A stretch of DNA of 64,000 nt. Source: Alkalimarinus alittae. GTDB taxonomy: Bacteria > Pseudomonadota > Gammaproteobacteria > Pseudomonadales > Oleiphilaceae. The notes under the pieces are model-generated. The model searched no databases. It saw only the letters and a list, made by a program, of their open reading frames with translations, and was not told where the DNA came from. The stretch covers positions 2,084,001 through 2,148,000 of the forward strand of contig NZ_CP100390.1 in the NCBI RefSeq assembly GCF_026016465.1, read 5' to 3'. Numbering within the stretch: the stretch's first letter is position 1; every line of letters starts with the position of its first letter. The translations under genes were made by a program, and so were the position numbers. This document shows positions 37,752-46,807 of this stretch, piece after piece.

Positions 37752-38645
37752 ATGAACAGTAACCCGCTCGTCAGTATTGTATTAGCCAGCTATAACATGG
37801 GGCACTATCTACCCGAATCTGTACGTACTGTATTGGCGCAGACCTATGAAAACATCGAAGTGATCATTATTGATGATGGCTCTACCGATGACACAGAAGA
37901 ACAGATAAAACCATTATTAGCCGATTCGCGCCTTCGTTATATTAAACAAGAAAACCAAGGCCAACCAAAAGCAAAAAACAACGGCATAAAAGCCTGTAAA
38001 GGTGAGTATATCGCCTTTTGTGATGGCGATGACCTTTGGGCACCCGATAAACTTGAGTTACAACTACCGCTTTTTAAACAAGACCCAGACGTTGGTGTTG
38101 TTTATTCAGAAGTTAGCTATATCGACGACAAAGGCAACCCGCTTGATAAAGAGCAACCTTACGAGCGGTATAGCGGTATGGTAACTGACAAGCTTATTTT
38201 AAAAAACTTCATCCCCTTTGGAACGGCCGTTGTAAAAAAACAATGTTTTGACGACATGGGGCTGTTTGATGAAAACCTCCCAATGGGAATCGACTGGGAT
38301 TTATGGCTACGGTTTTCAACCCGCTATAAAATAATGTACACCCCCGCTAAGACCTATATATACCGAATATGGCCTGGACAAATGTCGTCTAATTACCGTG
38401 GTCGTTATCACCATGCCGAACTAATAATGAATAAATTTATTCGTAATTACCCTGGGGTATTGTCACAAAAGCTCATTAACCGTGCATGGTCAGATACCTA
38501 CAACAGTAAAGGTATGGCCATAGCCAAAGCAGAACAAACCATAAAAGAACCCCTTAGTAATATTGTGACCGCGCTTCGTCACGATATTAAATATATACCG
38601 GCATGGAAGTCGTTGGTAAAAATAATCATACGTAGAACGCGTTAG
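37752..38645 (+). CDS. Family 2 glycosyltransferase
   Basis: 297 aa with no membrane helix. The GT-A core has VSIVLASYNMGHYLPESVRTVLAQTYENIEVIIIDDGSTDDTEEQI (about 6-51) and the DxD in FCDGDDLWAPDKLELQ. NLPMGIDWDLWLRFSTRY is the acceptor-side WxxW-like block. It extends the repeat unit on the cytoplasmic side. It lies 29 bp after the CapK gene. Confidence 0.9.
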   Translation: MNSNPLVSIVLASYNMGHYLPESVRTVLAQTYENIEVIIIDDGSTDDTEEQIKPLLADSRLRYIKQENQGQPKAKNNGIKACKGEYIAFCDGDDLWAPDKLELQLPLFKQDPDVGVVYSEVSYIDDKGNPLDKEQPYERYSGMVTDKLILKNFIPFGTAVVKKQCFDDMGLFDENLPMGIDWDLWLRFSTRYKIMYTPAKTYIYRIWPGQMSSNYRGRYHHAELIMNKFIRNYPGVLSQKLINRAWSDTYNSKGMAIAKAEQTIKEPLSNIVTALRHDIKYIPAWKSLVKIIIRRTR

Positions 38646-38654
38646 GCAGGGAAG

Positions 38655-39635
38655 ATGAAGTCAGTAAAAAACGTAGCCTATACGATCGGGAAAACACTAG
38701 GCGGTGTTAAGGTACTCAAGTACCTGGCACGTAATCATCCGCGCATATTAATGTATCACCGCATACGTGCTACGGCAGAAGGTGATGGCATTCATGTTGA
38801 TGTTTTTCGACAGCAGATGGAAGTACTAGCAAGAGACTTTAATGTCGTCTCGCTCGAATCGCTATTACAGCTAGCTCATAATAACCAGCCCTTACCCCAG
38901 CATGCCGTGGTGATTACCTTTGATGACGGCTATGAAGACTTTTATCTTAATGCCTTCCCCATATTACAGTCGCTTGCGTTACCAGCCACTGTATTTGTGA
39001 CCACCGGGTTTGTGAGTGATGAAACCTGGCTTTGGCCCGATAAAATAAAATATATGCTCGCAGAATCTCAAATAGACAACCTATTGGTACCTGAACTAAA
39101 CCAAACCTTTACGCTTAGCCGCGATAAACTACTTGCTTGGCACGGCATAGCTGACTACTGCTTAACGATTCCAAATAAACAAAAAAATCCGTTTATTAAC
39201 GAACTAGCCATTAAACTTGGCGTAACGCTACCGGTTAGCGCCCCTGACATGTATAAACCCCTCAACTGGGATGAAGTAAAAGCAATGTCAGCTAGCGGCA
39301 TCGATATTGGCAGCCACTCAGTCACACATCCCGTCATGACAAAATTAGAATTGGCTGATTTGCGTGATGAACTTGAAAACTCAAAGCTCACCATCGAACA
39401 AATGCTCAATAAGCCCGTAACAGGGTTTTGTTTCCCTAATGGGTTAAGTGAAGATATTAACGAAGAAGTACAAGGGGAAATCAATAGAGCAGGGTATCAG
39501 TATGCGTTAGCGGCGTTTCCTACATTGAACCCATTGGCTGATCGTTGGGCTGTTGGGCGGTACCCCGCTAACCCCGATATATCAGAGTTTGAAAAAATCG
39601 TTTATGGGTTTCGTATGCAGAGATTAAGCAATTAA
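38655..39635 (+). CDS. Polysaccharide deacetylase family protein (NodB domain)
   Basis: 326 aa. ILMYHRIR (about 31-38) is followed by the NodB motifs: VVITFDDGYEDFYLNAFP (Asp-Asp catalytic pair, about 88-105), and DIGSHSVTHPVMTKL with the His-x3-His metal site. GFCFPNG near residue 260 is the third motif. It is a second deacetylase in the operon, of a different subfamily from the gene at 33200. It may act on another residue or on an O-acyl group. Confidence 0.9.
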   Translation: MKSVKNVAYTIGKTLGGVKVLKYLARNHPRILMYHRIRATAEGDGIHVDVFRQQMEVLARDFNVVSLESLLQLAHNNQPLPQHAVVITFDDGYEDFYLNAFPILQSLALPATVFVTTGFVSDETWLWPDKIKYMLAESQIDNLLVPELNQTFTLSRDKLLAWHGIADYCLTIPNKQKNPFINELAIKLGVTLPVSAPDMYKPLNWDEVKAMSASGIDIGSHSVTHPVMTKLELADLRDELENSKLTIEQMLNKPVTGFCFPNGLSEDINEEVQGEINRAGYQYALAAFPTLNPLADRWAVGRYPANPDISEFEKIVYGFRMQRLSN

Positions 39636-39639
39636 TACT

Positions 39640-40755
39640 ATGAAAATACTACATGTAATAGATAGTGGTGGTTTTTACGGTGCAGAGGCCATGCTGGTTG
39701 AACTTGCGTTAGAGCAAATAAAGGCTGGCCACTCTGTAACTATATGCAGTATTGGGACGCCCAGTGAACCCGAGAAGCCGATTGAAAAAGTATGTAAAGA
39801 GAGAGGCATTAAAGTTTACCCTCTTAGGATGAAAGCAGGGCTAAATCTTTTAGGTGGAATGAATATTGTGAACTATGCCAAGCAGCATGGGTTTGATCTA
39901 TTCCATAGTCATGGCTATAAAGGGAATATTCTTCTAGGCATTCTTCCAAAGTTTATTAGGGCTATTCCACTTGTTACGACTTTGCATGGTTGGACTTCGA
40001 CTAGTGGCTTAACAAAAATGAGAATCTATGAAACACTCGATGCGTTACTGCTTCCTCGGATGGATTGTGTGGTTTTGGTTAGTGAGGCAATGCTTAACCG
40101 CAAAGAAATTCTAGGCCGGAAACTCAACTACTTGACTGTAATTAGTAATGGAATTTCACAAACTACACCTAGGGTTGATTCAAAAGATGAAATAGTAAAG
40201 AAGATAAGGTCCTTGAAAGTAGAAGGGCCAGTCATTGGCTCTGTGGGTCGGCTATCATATGAGAAAGGCTATGACGTATTATTAGAAGCTTTTAAGTTAA
40301 TTATTATAGATCAACCTAAAGCAATTCTGGTCATTATAGGTGATGGACGATTGAGACAAGAGCTTGAGGAACAAGCAATGAATCTAGAGGTGTTTAAAAA
40401 CATAATATTTACTGGCTATTTAGATAATGCGGGGAAATATATATCAGAATTTGATGTTTATGTTAATAGTTCTAGAACAGAAGGAACCCCAATTACGCTA
40501 GTTGAATGTTTAAGGTCTGGAGTAAAAATAGTAGCTACTAATGTGGGTGGAAATAGAACCGTATTAGATGACGGGGATTTAGGGGAGTTAGTTGAAGAGT
40601 GTGATGCTAAATTGGTTGCGAATGCTATACAAACAGCTTTAACTAGAGAATCTGAAGAGCTTGAATTAAAGAGAAAACTCTATTTTAAGGAGCACTATTC
40701 ATCGGAAAAAATGAATGCTAACTACGAAAAAGCTTATAAAGCTTTGGTTAATTAA
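39640..40755 (+). CDS. Family 4 glycosyltransferase
   Basis: 371 aa GT-B enzyme. It begins ILHVIDSGGFYGAEAMLVELA; LFHSHGYKGNILLG is the acceptor-side motif. The donor domain has GSVGRLSYEKGYDVLLEAF (about 202-220), VIIGDGRLRQELE, and SSRTEGTPITLVECLRSGVKIVATNVGGNRTV. From this gene onward the codon use shifts to AT-rich third positions compared with the genes before it. That suggests the boundary of a more recently acquired block. Confidence 0.9.
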   Translation: MKILHVIDSGGFYGAEAMLVELALEQIKAGHSVTICSIGTPSEPEKPIEKVCKERGIKVYPLRMKAGLNLLGGMNIVNYAKQHGFDLFHSHGYKGNILLGILPKFIRAIPLVTTLHGWTSTSGLTKMRIYETLDALLLPRMDCVVLVSEAMLNRKEILGRKLNYLTVISNGISQTTPRVDSKDEIVKKIRSLKVEGPVIGSVGRLSYEKGYDVLLEAFKLIIIDQPKAILVIIGDGRLRQELEEQAMNLEVFKNIIFTGYLDNAGKYISEFDVYVNSSRTEGTPITLVECLRSGVKIVATNVGGNRTVLDDGDLGELVEECDAKLVANAIQTALTRESEELELKRKLYFKEHYSSEKMNANYEKAYKALVN

Positions 40756-40758
40756 CAC

Positions 40759-42015
40759 ATGATTAACTACTCTAAATTAAATAGATTTATATACACAAAA
40801 TTTATATATCCAACCCTTTTCTTTGCTCTAAGGCTAGATGTTAAGACTAGCTGGAATCTGTTATCTGAAATAATAGAGGATAAGCCTAAGCTAGAAGGGC
40901 ATATAAAAAATAAAATAATAGAGCTGACTAATAGTGATTGTGGTTCGTCTCTAGCAGATGTTGAAAGAAAATTATTCCAAATGTCAGTCTTAACGAAGTT
41001 TGATTATTCAAAAAAATCAAAAGAAATAAATTACAAAGGGTTAATAAAAAGGCAAACATCAGGGTCTAGCGGAACCCCAAATACTTTCTTTTATACTAAA
41101 GAGTGTATTTCTAACCAAATGGCAGTGAGGAAATATGCTTATAGAAAGATGGGAATTGATATTGGTTTTAAAGAAGCTCGGTTTTGGAATTCTAAAAATA
41201 TAAATATAAAATCAAAAATACAAAATGCTATTTTAAATCGTAGTGTGTTCACGTTTTTAGATAATGAAATGGAGCAGATATCAAAATTTAAACGAATGAA
41301 CGCAGATTATATTTATGGGTATAGCTCACTTATTTTAAATTCAATTGCAGTTTTTAAAAAACATAAGATCTTACCCCCTCCAGTTAAAGCCATAATTTGC
41401 ACAGCAGAAGCCGTCACTGATTTTCAAATAGAGCAAATTAGTCAATTTTATAATGCCCCAGTTGCTGTTGAATACGGTTGTACTGAGTTTGATATAGTTG
41501 CTTATAAGTTCGGCTCTAAACCATACAAAATAATTAATCCTAATATCCTTATTGAGAATTTAGGAAATAAATCGGTTATTACAGCTTTAGATAATACCAA
41601 ATTAAAGCTTATTCGCTATGATGTTGGGGATGAAATTGCCTTTGAATTGGATAAAAAATACTATATCGCTGGCGATAATATAACTGAACTATTAGGCCGA
41701 ACACAAAATCGGATTGTTAAACTTGACGATGGAAGAGAGTTTCACGCAAGTGAATTCTCTAAATTAATGTCAACCATTAATAATAATATTTTCCCTATCC
41801 ATCTATTCAAGGTAGTTTTGAAAAATGGTGGAATTATAGATTTTAATATCGAACCACAAGATCCATCAGATAGTACAGATCAAAACAAAGCACTAGTAGT
41901 TACATATCTTAAAGAAGGGCTGCCGACAGGCCTAACACCAGTAGTTAAGTTCCAATCTATTGATTTGAATAGCGATGGAAAGCATAGCTATTTTTCTACT
42001 GAGATGCAGTCGTAA
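40759..42015 (+). CDS. CapK/PaaK-like adenylate-forming enzyme 2
   Basis: 418 aa, distant from the first CapK-like protein. The phosphate loop is RQTSGSSGTPNTFFY (about 95-109). VEYGCTEFDIVAYKFG contains the Tyr-Gly-x-Thr/Cys-E block, and KLIRYDVGDEIAF contains the RYDVGD hinge region. The gene is strongly AT-rich. It starts 3 bp after the preceding glycosyltransferase. It is expected to adenylate an unknown acid. Two such enzymes in one EPS operon imply two acids or a tandem activation step. Confidence 0.82.
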   Translation: MINYSKLNRFIYTKFIYPTLFFALRLDVKTSWNLLSEIIEDKPKLEGHIKNKIIELTNSDCGSSLADVERKLFQMSVLTKFDYSKKSKEINYKGLIKRQTSGSSGTPNTFFYTKECISNQMAVRKYAYRKMGIDIGFKEARFWNSKNINIKSKIQNAILNRSVFTFLDNEMEQISKFKRMNADYIYGYSSLILNSIAVFKKHKILPPPVKAIICTAEAVTDFQIEQISQFYNAPVAVEYGCTEFDIVAYKFGSKPYKIINPNILIENLGNKSVITALDNTKLKLIRYDVGDEIAFELDKKYYIAGDNITELLGRTQNRIVKLDDGREFHASEFSKLMSTINNNIFPIHLFKVVLKNGGIIDFNIEPQDPSDSTDQNKALVVTYLKEGLPTGLTPVVKFQSIDLNSDGKHSYFSTEMQS

Positions 42016-42073
42016 CAACGTAAGGCCGGTTAGACCTACACACTTGTTATATTTAAATTGAGTGAACACTATA

Positions 42074-43060
42074 ATGAAGAACGATAATCATCTTTGGGTA
42101 TGTTGGGAAGATCACCGGCGGTCACGAGAGCTCGCAAAAGCACTTAACTATACTTACACACCACTAATCCATGCTGGTAATAGGTTGAGAAGATATCCTG
42201 TTTTAATAGTTAAAACAGTACGCCTTATTAAAGAAAAAAAACCAACGGTTGTAATCTGTCAAAATCCATCAATAGTTCTAACATTTTTACTCTGCTGCCT
42301 TAAAAAAATTAATAACTTTAAATTGATTGTTGATCGTCATACTAATTTTAAATTTAAAACTATCAAAAGCTGGAACCCAAAATGGCGAATTTTCCATTTT
42401 TTGAGTAAATTGACAATCAAGTATGCAGATTTAACAATCGTGACTAATGAACCTTTGAAAGAGATTGTAGAAGAATGGGGTGGTAAAGGCTTCGTTCTTC
42501 AAGATAAGCTACCTGAATTAGACAAAGGTAAAATTACACCGCTTGAGGGTAGGGTTAATATAGCTTTTGTGTGTACCTACAGTGATGATGAACCATATGA
42601 GAAAGTAATTAAGCTATTTAATACTCTTCCTGAAGATATTCATTTATATGTTACAGGTAATTTTAATAAGTGGGTTGATTTGGCCGATGGAAAGATAGTA
42701 GTCCCTAAAAATGTTCACTTATTAGGCTTTGTTGATGAAGAGCAATACCAGTCTCTTATAAAGTCAGTAGATATTGTTATGGTCTTAACTGATTTAGAAT
42801 ATGTACTTAATTGTGGAGCGTATGAGGCAATTTCAGTTGATAAGCCATTAATACTTTCTGACACCTTAACAATAAGGTCCTATTTTAAATATGGCATCAC
42901 TTATACTAAGCTTGATGAGTCTAGTTTAGTGCAATCTATTAAAGATTCTGTAAATAACAAAGATAAGCATTCTTGGGATATTATAGACAATAAGATTAGA
43001 ATGGTAAGTGAGTGGGAAGGGAGAAAAGCAAACTTAGAAGCAGTAGTCAGTAGTTTATAA
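42074..43060 (+). CDS. Glycosyltransferase (GT-B, family 4-like)
   Basis: About 328 aa. It starts MKNDNHLWVCWEDHRRSRELAKAL; a GTG four codons earlier is an alternative start, and neither has a strong ribosome site. The N-terminal domain has KPTVVICQNPSIVLTFLLCC and KLIVDRHTNF. The C-terminal domain has VNIAFVCTYSDDEPYEKVIKLF, YVTGNFNKW and VMVLTDLEYVLNCGAYEAISVDKPLILSD, a glycogen-phosphorylase-like fold. It is the last gene of the long rightward run and is AT-rich like its neighbours. Confidence 0.8.
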   Translation: MKNDNHLWVCWEDHRRSRELAKALNYTYTPLIHAGNRLRRYPVLIVKTVRLIKEKKPTVVICQNPSIVLTFLLCCLKKINNFKLIVDRHTNFKFKTIKSWNPKWRIFHFLSKLTIKYADLTIVTNEPLKEIVEEWGGKGFVLQDKLPELDKGKITPLEGRVNIAFVCTYSDDEPYEKVIKLFNTLPEDIHLYVTGNFNKWVDLADGKIVVPKNVHLLGFVDEEQYQSLIKSVDIVMVLTDLEYVLNCGAYEAISVDKPLILSDTLTIRSYFKYGITYTKLDESSLVQSIKDSVNNKDKHSWDIIDNKIRMVSEWEGRKANLEAVVSSL

Positions 43061-43086
43061 TGAAGTAAAGTAAAATACTGTGCTGT

Positions 43087-43227
43087 GTGCGTTATGGCCT
43101 TCTCGAAAATAAACGCTTAGAAAAAGAGCTGTTAAAGGATAAGAGACAGTTGTTAACTGTTATCGATCTGACAATTATGGGGATAAGTAGTTTATTGTAT
43201 GTCTTTAATTTTATAATGATAAACTAA
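43087..43227 (+). CDS. Possible small membrane peptide or gene remnant
   Basis: 46 codons from GTG to TAA. The translation has a basic, charged first part (ENKRLEKELLKDKRQ) followed by one hydrophobic stretch (VIDLTIMGISSLLYVFNFIM). The start has no good ribosome site, and I recognise no family. It could be a real small membrane protein or the tail of a decayed gene. Confidence 0.25.
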   Translation: MRYGLLENKRLEKELLKDKRQLLTVIDLTIMGISSLLYVFNFIMIN

Positions 43228-43293
43228 ACACTGAATTATCAATCGACTCTATCAGTAATTTAAGAGCCGATAATGCGGCCCAATAAAATAAAA

Positions 43294-43332
43294 CCAAGCA
43301 ACTCATCTTGAAATGTTCCTTGGCGTTTTTTT
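43294..43332 (+). terminator. Terminator of the EPS operon
   Basis: Stem CCAAG(C)AAC / GTT(C)CTTGG with one C-C mismatch and a 12-nt loop, then CG and seven T. It lies 233 bp after the last glycosyltransferase gene. Confidence 0.8.
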
Positions 43333-43432
43333 GATTTATTTAATGCTCTTTATTTTTGACCTTTTTTATAGATTATAGGTAATGAGCAGTTGTACAGTTG
43401 AATTCTTTAGCTTCTGATTCTTGTGTTACAGT

Positions 43433-44476
43433 TTATTCAATCTGTAATGCAGGAGACTGAGGACAGGAAGGGCAAAGCGAAAATCCTGACTTGTTAGCAT
43501 TTCCATTACCATCAACTATATATAGGTATTTGTCTGACAAGTTCTTAAATGAACCAAAGTTTAATGTAACTCCAATCTTATTATCTTCCCAGTTTTGAAT
43601 AGGCTGTATTTCTCGGATGGCGTTTATGTCGTTCCAAGTTGCCTTATTAGAAATTTCAACTCTAGCTATTGTTGGAGACGCATATATATCACTAACTTTA
43701 AACTCAAAATTTGGGTATTTCTCCGAAACACTTGGGTCAAAACCTAGCAAGTATATATTTAGGCCCTGTGACGTTGTTGATTTCTTGAAGTCTGTTATAT
43801 TGTGAATTAGTTTGTTATTTGTCCATGCTCGTATAACATTATGATCACCACTTACCCATAACTCCATTCGATTCCATTTTCCAGCATTGCCGCCCCAGTC
43901 ACCCCAACTCGGTGCTGCGCCAGTATTATAATCGATATCTTTAGCTGTTGCTGTCATATGCATTTGAGTCCATGATATTCTGGTATGCTTACCATCAGAT
44001 TCATCCCAAACCCTAATAAACTTATTTGAGCCACCGTTTGCAGAGGGGCTCTCATTAGACCAAAACCACCATGTAATATAAATGTTGTCTAGGCCTAAAT
44101 CTGTTATTTCACTAGGCCATCTAAGAGTACCCCGTCGCTTAGATTCATAAGCTAGGCTGCGCCTAGCTTGTGGCGTTTTATCTAAAGAAAATACAAAAGG
44201 TTCTGACCACTGAGAGCCATTTTCTTTCCATGTTTTCCCATTCCCAACGGGTACAACTTTCCCATCAACGTTTTCAGTCGGTTCAATTTGATTGATGACA
44301 GTGTCCCATAACACTTGGGGGGATCCTGCGCCGAAATTACTACCAGATATTGATATATTAGCCCCTTCAAGTATTGATCCTTCAATATTCGTAATAGACG
44401 GTTGAGCAATTGAGGGTATTGAGATTAACCCAGTTACTAAAGTTAGTGCTAGCCTGACATAAGCCGAAAAGGTCAT
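43433..44476 (-). CDS. Secreted protein with TIG-like domain, unknown function
   Basis: 347 aa. A signal peptide covers about 1-24 (…SIPSIAQ). Residues 25-60 (PSITNIEGSILEGANISISGSNFGAGSPQVLW) look like an IPT/TIG fold. The remaining part is rich in Trp and Asn (WWFWSNESPSANGGSNKF, SWGDWGGNAGKWNRMELWVSGDHNVIRAW) and resembles concanavalin-type or polysaccharide-lyase jelly rolls, but I cannot assign a family. It has no PEP-CTERM signal. Lying between the operon terminator and the polymerase gene, it may bind or process the polysaccharide outside the cell. Confidence 0.75.
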   Translation of the reverse strand: MTFSAYVRLALTLVTGLISIPSIAQPSITNIEGSILEGANISISGSNFGAGSPQVLWDTVINQIEPTENVDGKVVPVGNGKTWKENGSQWSEPFVFSLDKTPQARRSLAYESKRRGTLRWPSEITDLGLDNIYITWWFWSNESPSANGGSNKFIRVWDESDGKHTRISWTQMHMTATAKDIDYNTGAAPSWGDWGGNAGKWNRMELWVSGDHNVIRAWTNNKLIHNITDFKKSTTSQGLNIYLLGFDPSVSEKYPNFEFKVSDIYASPTIARVEISNKATWNDINAIREIQPIQNWEDNKIGVTLNFGSFKNLSDKYLYIVDGNGNANKSGFSLCPSCPQSPALQIE

Positions 44477-44564
44477 TGGTTCTTACTCCCAGAAACGTGT
44501 TCATTTAACAAATGACTATGCTAACAATATAGCTCATCATCACCTTGTACACTAAAAATATTAG

Positions 44565-45878
44565 CTAATTTGTGACTTCTTCAGCTAAAGAACTCTCAAG
44601 ATTGTCTAATATCCGATATATTGAAATCGTTAGTCCGATGGCAAGCCACCAATATATTTCATACAGGTCCATGCCGAATAGACCAAGGGTTAATCGAATC
44701 AAGAGAAATAAAACCAATGCTTGACTTGTTGCAGCAAGTATTTTTAATTCTATAGTATTTTCTGAATTACCATTTATTAATTTAGACTTCCCTAATAAAT
44801 GCTTCGTTTTCGCTATGTTTATTTTATTTAGCTTTATAGTATTATAAACGAGTAAGAAAAAGATGATAAAACCTTGAATTCCAATATTTGTTAAAACCTC
44901 AAGGTATAAGTTGTGAGTATCTTGTGTTCGGCCGAATGTATCTGTCCTAACTTTAGGGAATGCAGCAACGCCAACGCCTAGTGGGTGGCTTAAATAAATC
45001 TCGATAGCGTCTTCAATAATTTTGAGTCTCGCTCCAGAAGAGTTGCCTTCTTTTTCCTTCCCTGTGAATATCGATTCAAAACGCTCAATATAACTATCGG
45101 GTATAAATGAAGCAGAGATAGAAAGTCCAAAGAGCATAATAATTAAATATTTTTTTGAAAGCCCTGTCTTAAAAATAGCGTAAAAAATAACGACTGCCAA
45201 GCCTACGTATGCAGTTCTAGAGCCTGAAAAAATTATGATTACCAGTGAGAAAATTGTAAGACACGCAAAGAAAACCTTAATCGTTTTACTGGCTAGTGGA
45301 AAAAGAAAGTAAATAAAGGGCAGAGTACCCAACGCCATGCCTGCAAATGAGTTTGGGTGTAGATATAGTGGAGTTGATCCATGGAGTCTCATAATTCCTT
45401 GGTTTTGCCAAACTAGCGAACCTGTGTACCAACCTAGAAACCCTTCTTGCCCCATTTTGAAGCATGCGAGTAAAAAAGCAGCCAAAAAAAGTTTGAGAGC
45501 CCATGTGTTTCTAATAAAACTACTTATGAATAAGGCAAGCATTGAAAACTTTACTACACGGTCAACAAAAATATCTATTGAATGGGACCGATCATAAGAA
45601 AATACAATACTAAAAAGAAGTGTGAATATATACATGTAAATGTAAGGGGTTAAAGGGCTAGGCTTATCCCTAGAATTAGACGCATGAATGACTGCACTTA
45701 TTATCAGGAATACACCTAAAATAAACTCAAAACGAATCTTGCCAAGGATGTCTACCCTTAAACCCAGCTGTAAGTACCAAGTTATAACATATATACAGGT
45801 AAGATAAACAAGAATGGGCTTTACTTGATTGACGCTTCTTTGGCTGGCTTTCTCATGCTTTACATTAATGTTTGTCAT
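44565..45878 (-). CDS. O-antigen polymerase/ligase family protein (Wzy-like)
   Basis: 437 aa with about eleven membrane segments. The long periplasmic loop (about 265-320) carries GARLKIIEDAIEIYLSHPLGVGVAAFP and TQDTHNLYLEVLTNIGIQGFIIFF. The His-Asn-x-Tyr-x-E motif is typical of Wzy_C/WaaL proteins. As no other polymerase candidate is in the locus, it probably joins the repeat units. It is transcribed opposite to the transferase genes on both sides. Confidence 0.87.
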   Translation of the reverse strand: MTNINVKHEKASQRSVNQVKPILVYLTCIYVITWYLQLGLRVDILGKIRFEFILGVFLIISAVIHASNSRDKPSPLTPYIYMYIFTLLFSIVFSYDRSHSIDIFVDRVVKFSMLALFISSFIRNTWALKLFLAAFLLACFKMGQEGFLGWYTGSLVWQNQGIMRLHGSTPLYLHPNSFAGMALGTLPFIYFLFPLASKTIKVFFACLTIFSLVIIIFSGSRTAYVGLAVVIFYAIFKTGLSKKYLIIMLFGLSISASFIPDSYIERFESIFTGKEKEGNSSGARLKIIEDAIEIYLSHPLGVGVAAFPKVRTDTFGRTQDTHNLYLEVLTNIGIQGFIIFFLLVYNTIKLNKINIAKTKHLLGKSKLINGNSENTIELKILAATSQALVLFLLIRLTLGLFGMDLYEIYWWLAIGLTISIYRILDNLESSLAEEVTN

Positions 45879-46112
45879 CGTAGCGTAAGGGTCTTTATAG
45901 TTAACTTTCAGATTAAAAATTTAAATTAGGTACATTTTTGTATTATACCAGAGCTTCACTCTATTAAAGCTTAAAAAACTTATAGCATATATTTACCAAC
46001 AATGAATTAATCTAAAATAATCCTATATTATCTGTATAATTATTTCAGGTAATACCTCACCCTTACCAACAAACCCGTTTAAGCTTCGTATTAAACAAAA
46101 GAGATAAATTGC
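45879..46112. promoter_or_regulatory. Divergent AT-rich promoter region
   Basis: It separates the Wzy-like gene (leftward) from the acetyltransferase (rightward). The DNA is very AT-rich with several TATAAT-like words, so no single promoter can be chosen. Confidence 0.35.
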
Positions 46113-46715
46113 GTGAATATACTGTTACATATTTTTATACTGTGCGAAAAATTTATAACTAAATGTAAACGTCAGTTAATAATCCAAAACATTAAACAAA
46201 ATGAAGGTGTTATTCTTAGCAAGTGCGTTGTAATTAACGGTTTTCCTATCATATCTATCATAGAAGGTTGGAGGTTGGGGAAGATGTGGTATTGAACTCA
46301 GACAATAGTGCTTATCATATCAACATGCATTCACCTGTTAAAATATTAGTTGATAGAAAAGGGGGCAGAAGTATCTATAGGGCGCCGAACTCGCATACAC
46401 GGAAGTTGTATACATGCGACAGAATCTATACGAATTGGGGAGAATTGTTTAATTGCAGCAAATTGTCACATTATTGATAATAATGGTCATGATTTATGCT
46501 TTCCAAATGTTGATGCCCGAATACACTCAAAGGGAAGTAGTCGACCAGTGACTATTGGAAATAATGTTTGGATTGGGGCGAATACTTTTATTTTGCCAGG
46601 GGTAACCATACATGATGGATCTGTTGTAGCAGCAAACAGTGTAGTGAGTAGTGACGTACCTTCAATGTCGTTGGTTGGAGGGAATCCCGCCAAATTAATA
46701 AGGAGTTTTAACTAA
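46113..46715 (+). pseudogene. CatB/NeuD-type hexapeptide acetyltransferase with two compensating frameshifts
   Basis: Three reading frames together give one protein of about 200 aa. Frame A (from GTG 46113) ends …VVINGFPIISIIEG. The next part, [31 protein letters not shown], is one base out of frame. From about 46360 frame A resumes with [14 protein letters not shown]…[14 protein letters not shown]. The left-handed-helix hexapeptide repeats and C-terminal [25 protein letters not shown] are complete. Restoring one base near 46267 (T run) and removing one G from the G5 run near 46361-46365 rebuilds the gene. Both are homopolymers, so sequencing error is as likely as inactivation. Confidence 0.75.
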
Positions 46716-46807
46716 ACGAATGGCTATTAGTTAAAATTTCACTAGTTATTTTAAATTTGAGTTGATTAAGTAAATGTTATTGGTTGTTTGTCATAATAAG
46801 GTAGGTC

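Larger units (their letters stand above)
43061..43432. other. 372-bp spacer after the EPS operon
   Basis: It holds a possible 46-codon reading frame (43087-43227) and the operon terminator (43294-43332). Past the terminator lies only AT-rich DNA up to the stop of the convergent gene at 43433. Confidence 0.6.

Noticed and set aside
46268-46477. 69-codon frame as an independent gene
   Set aside because: Its first part fits exactly between the two halves of the acetyltransferase; the remainder is out-of-frame shadow.
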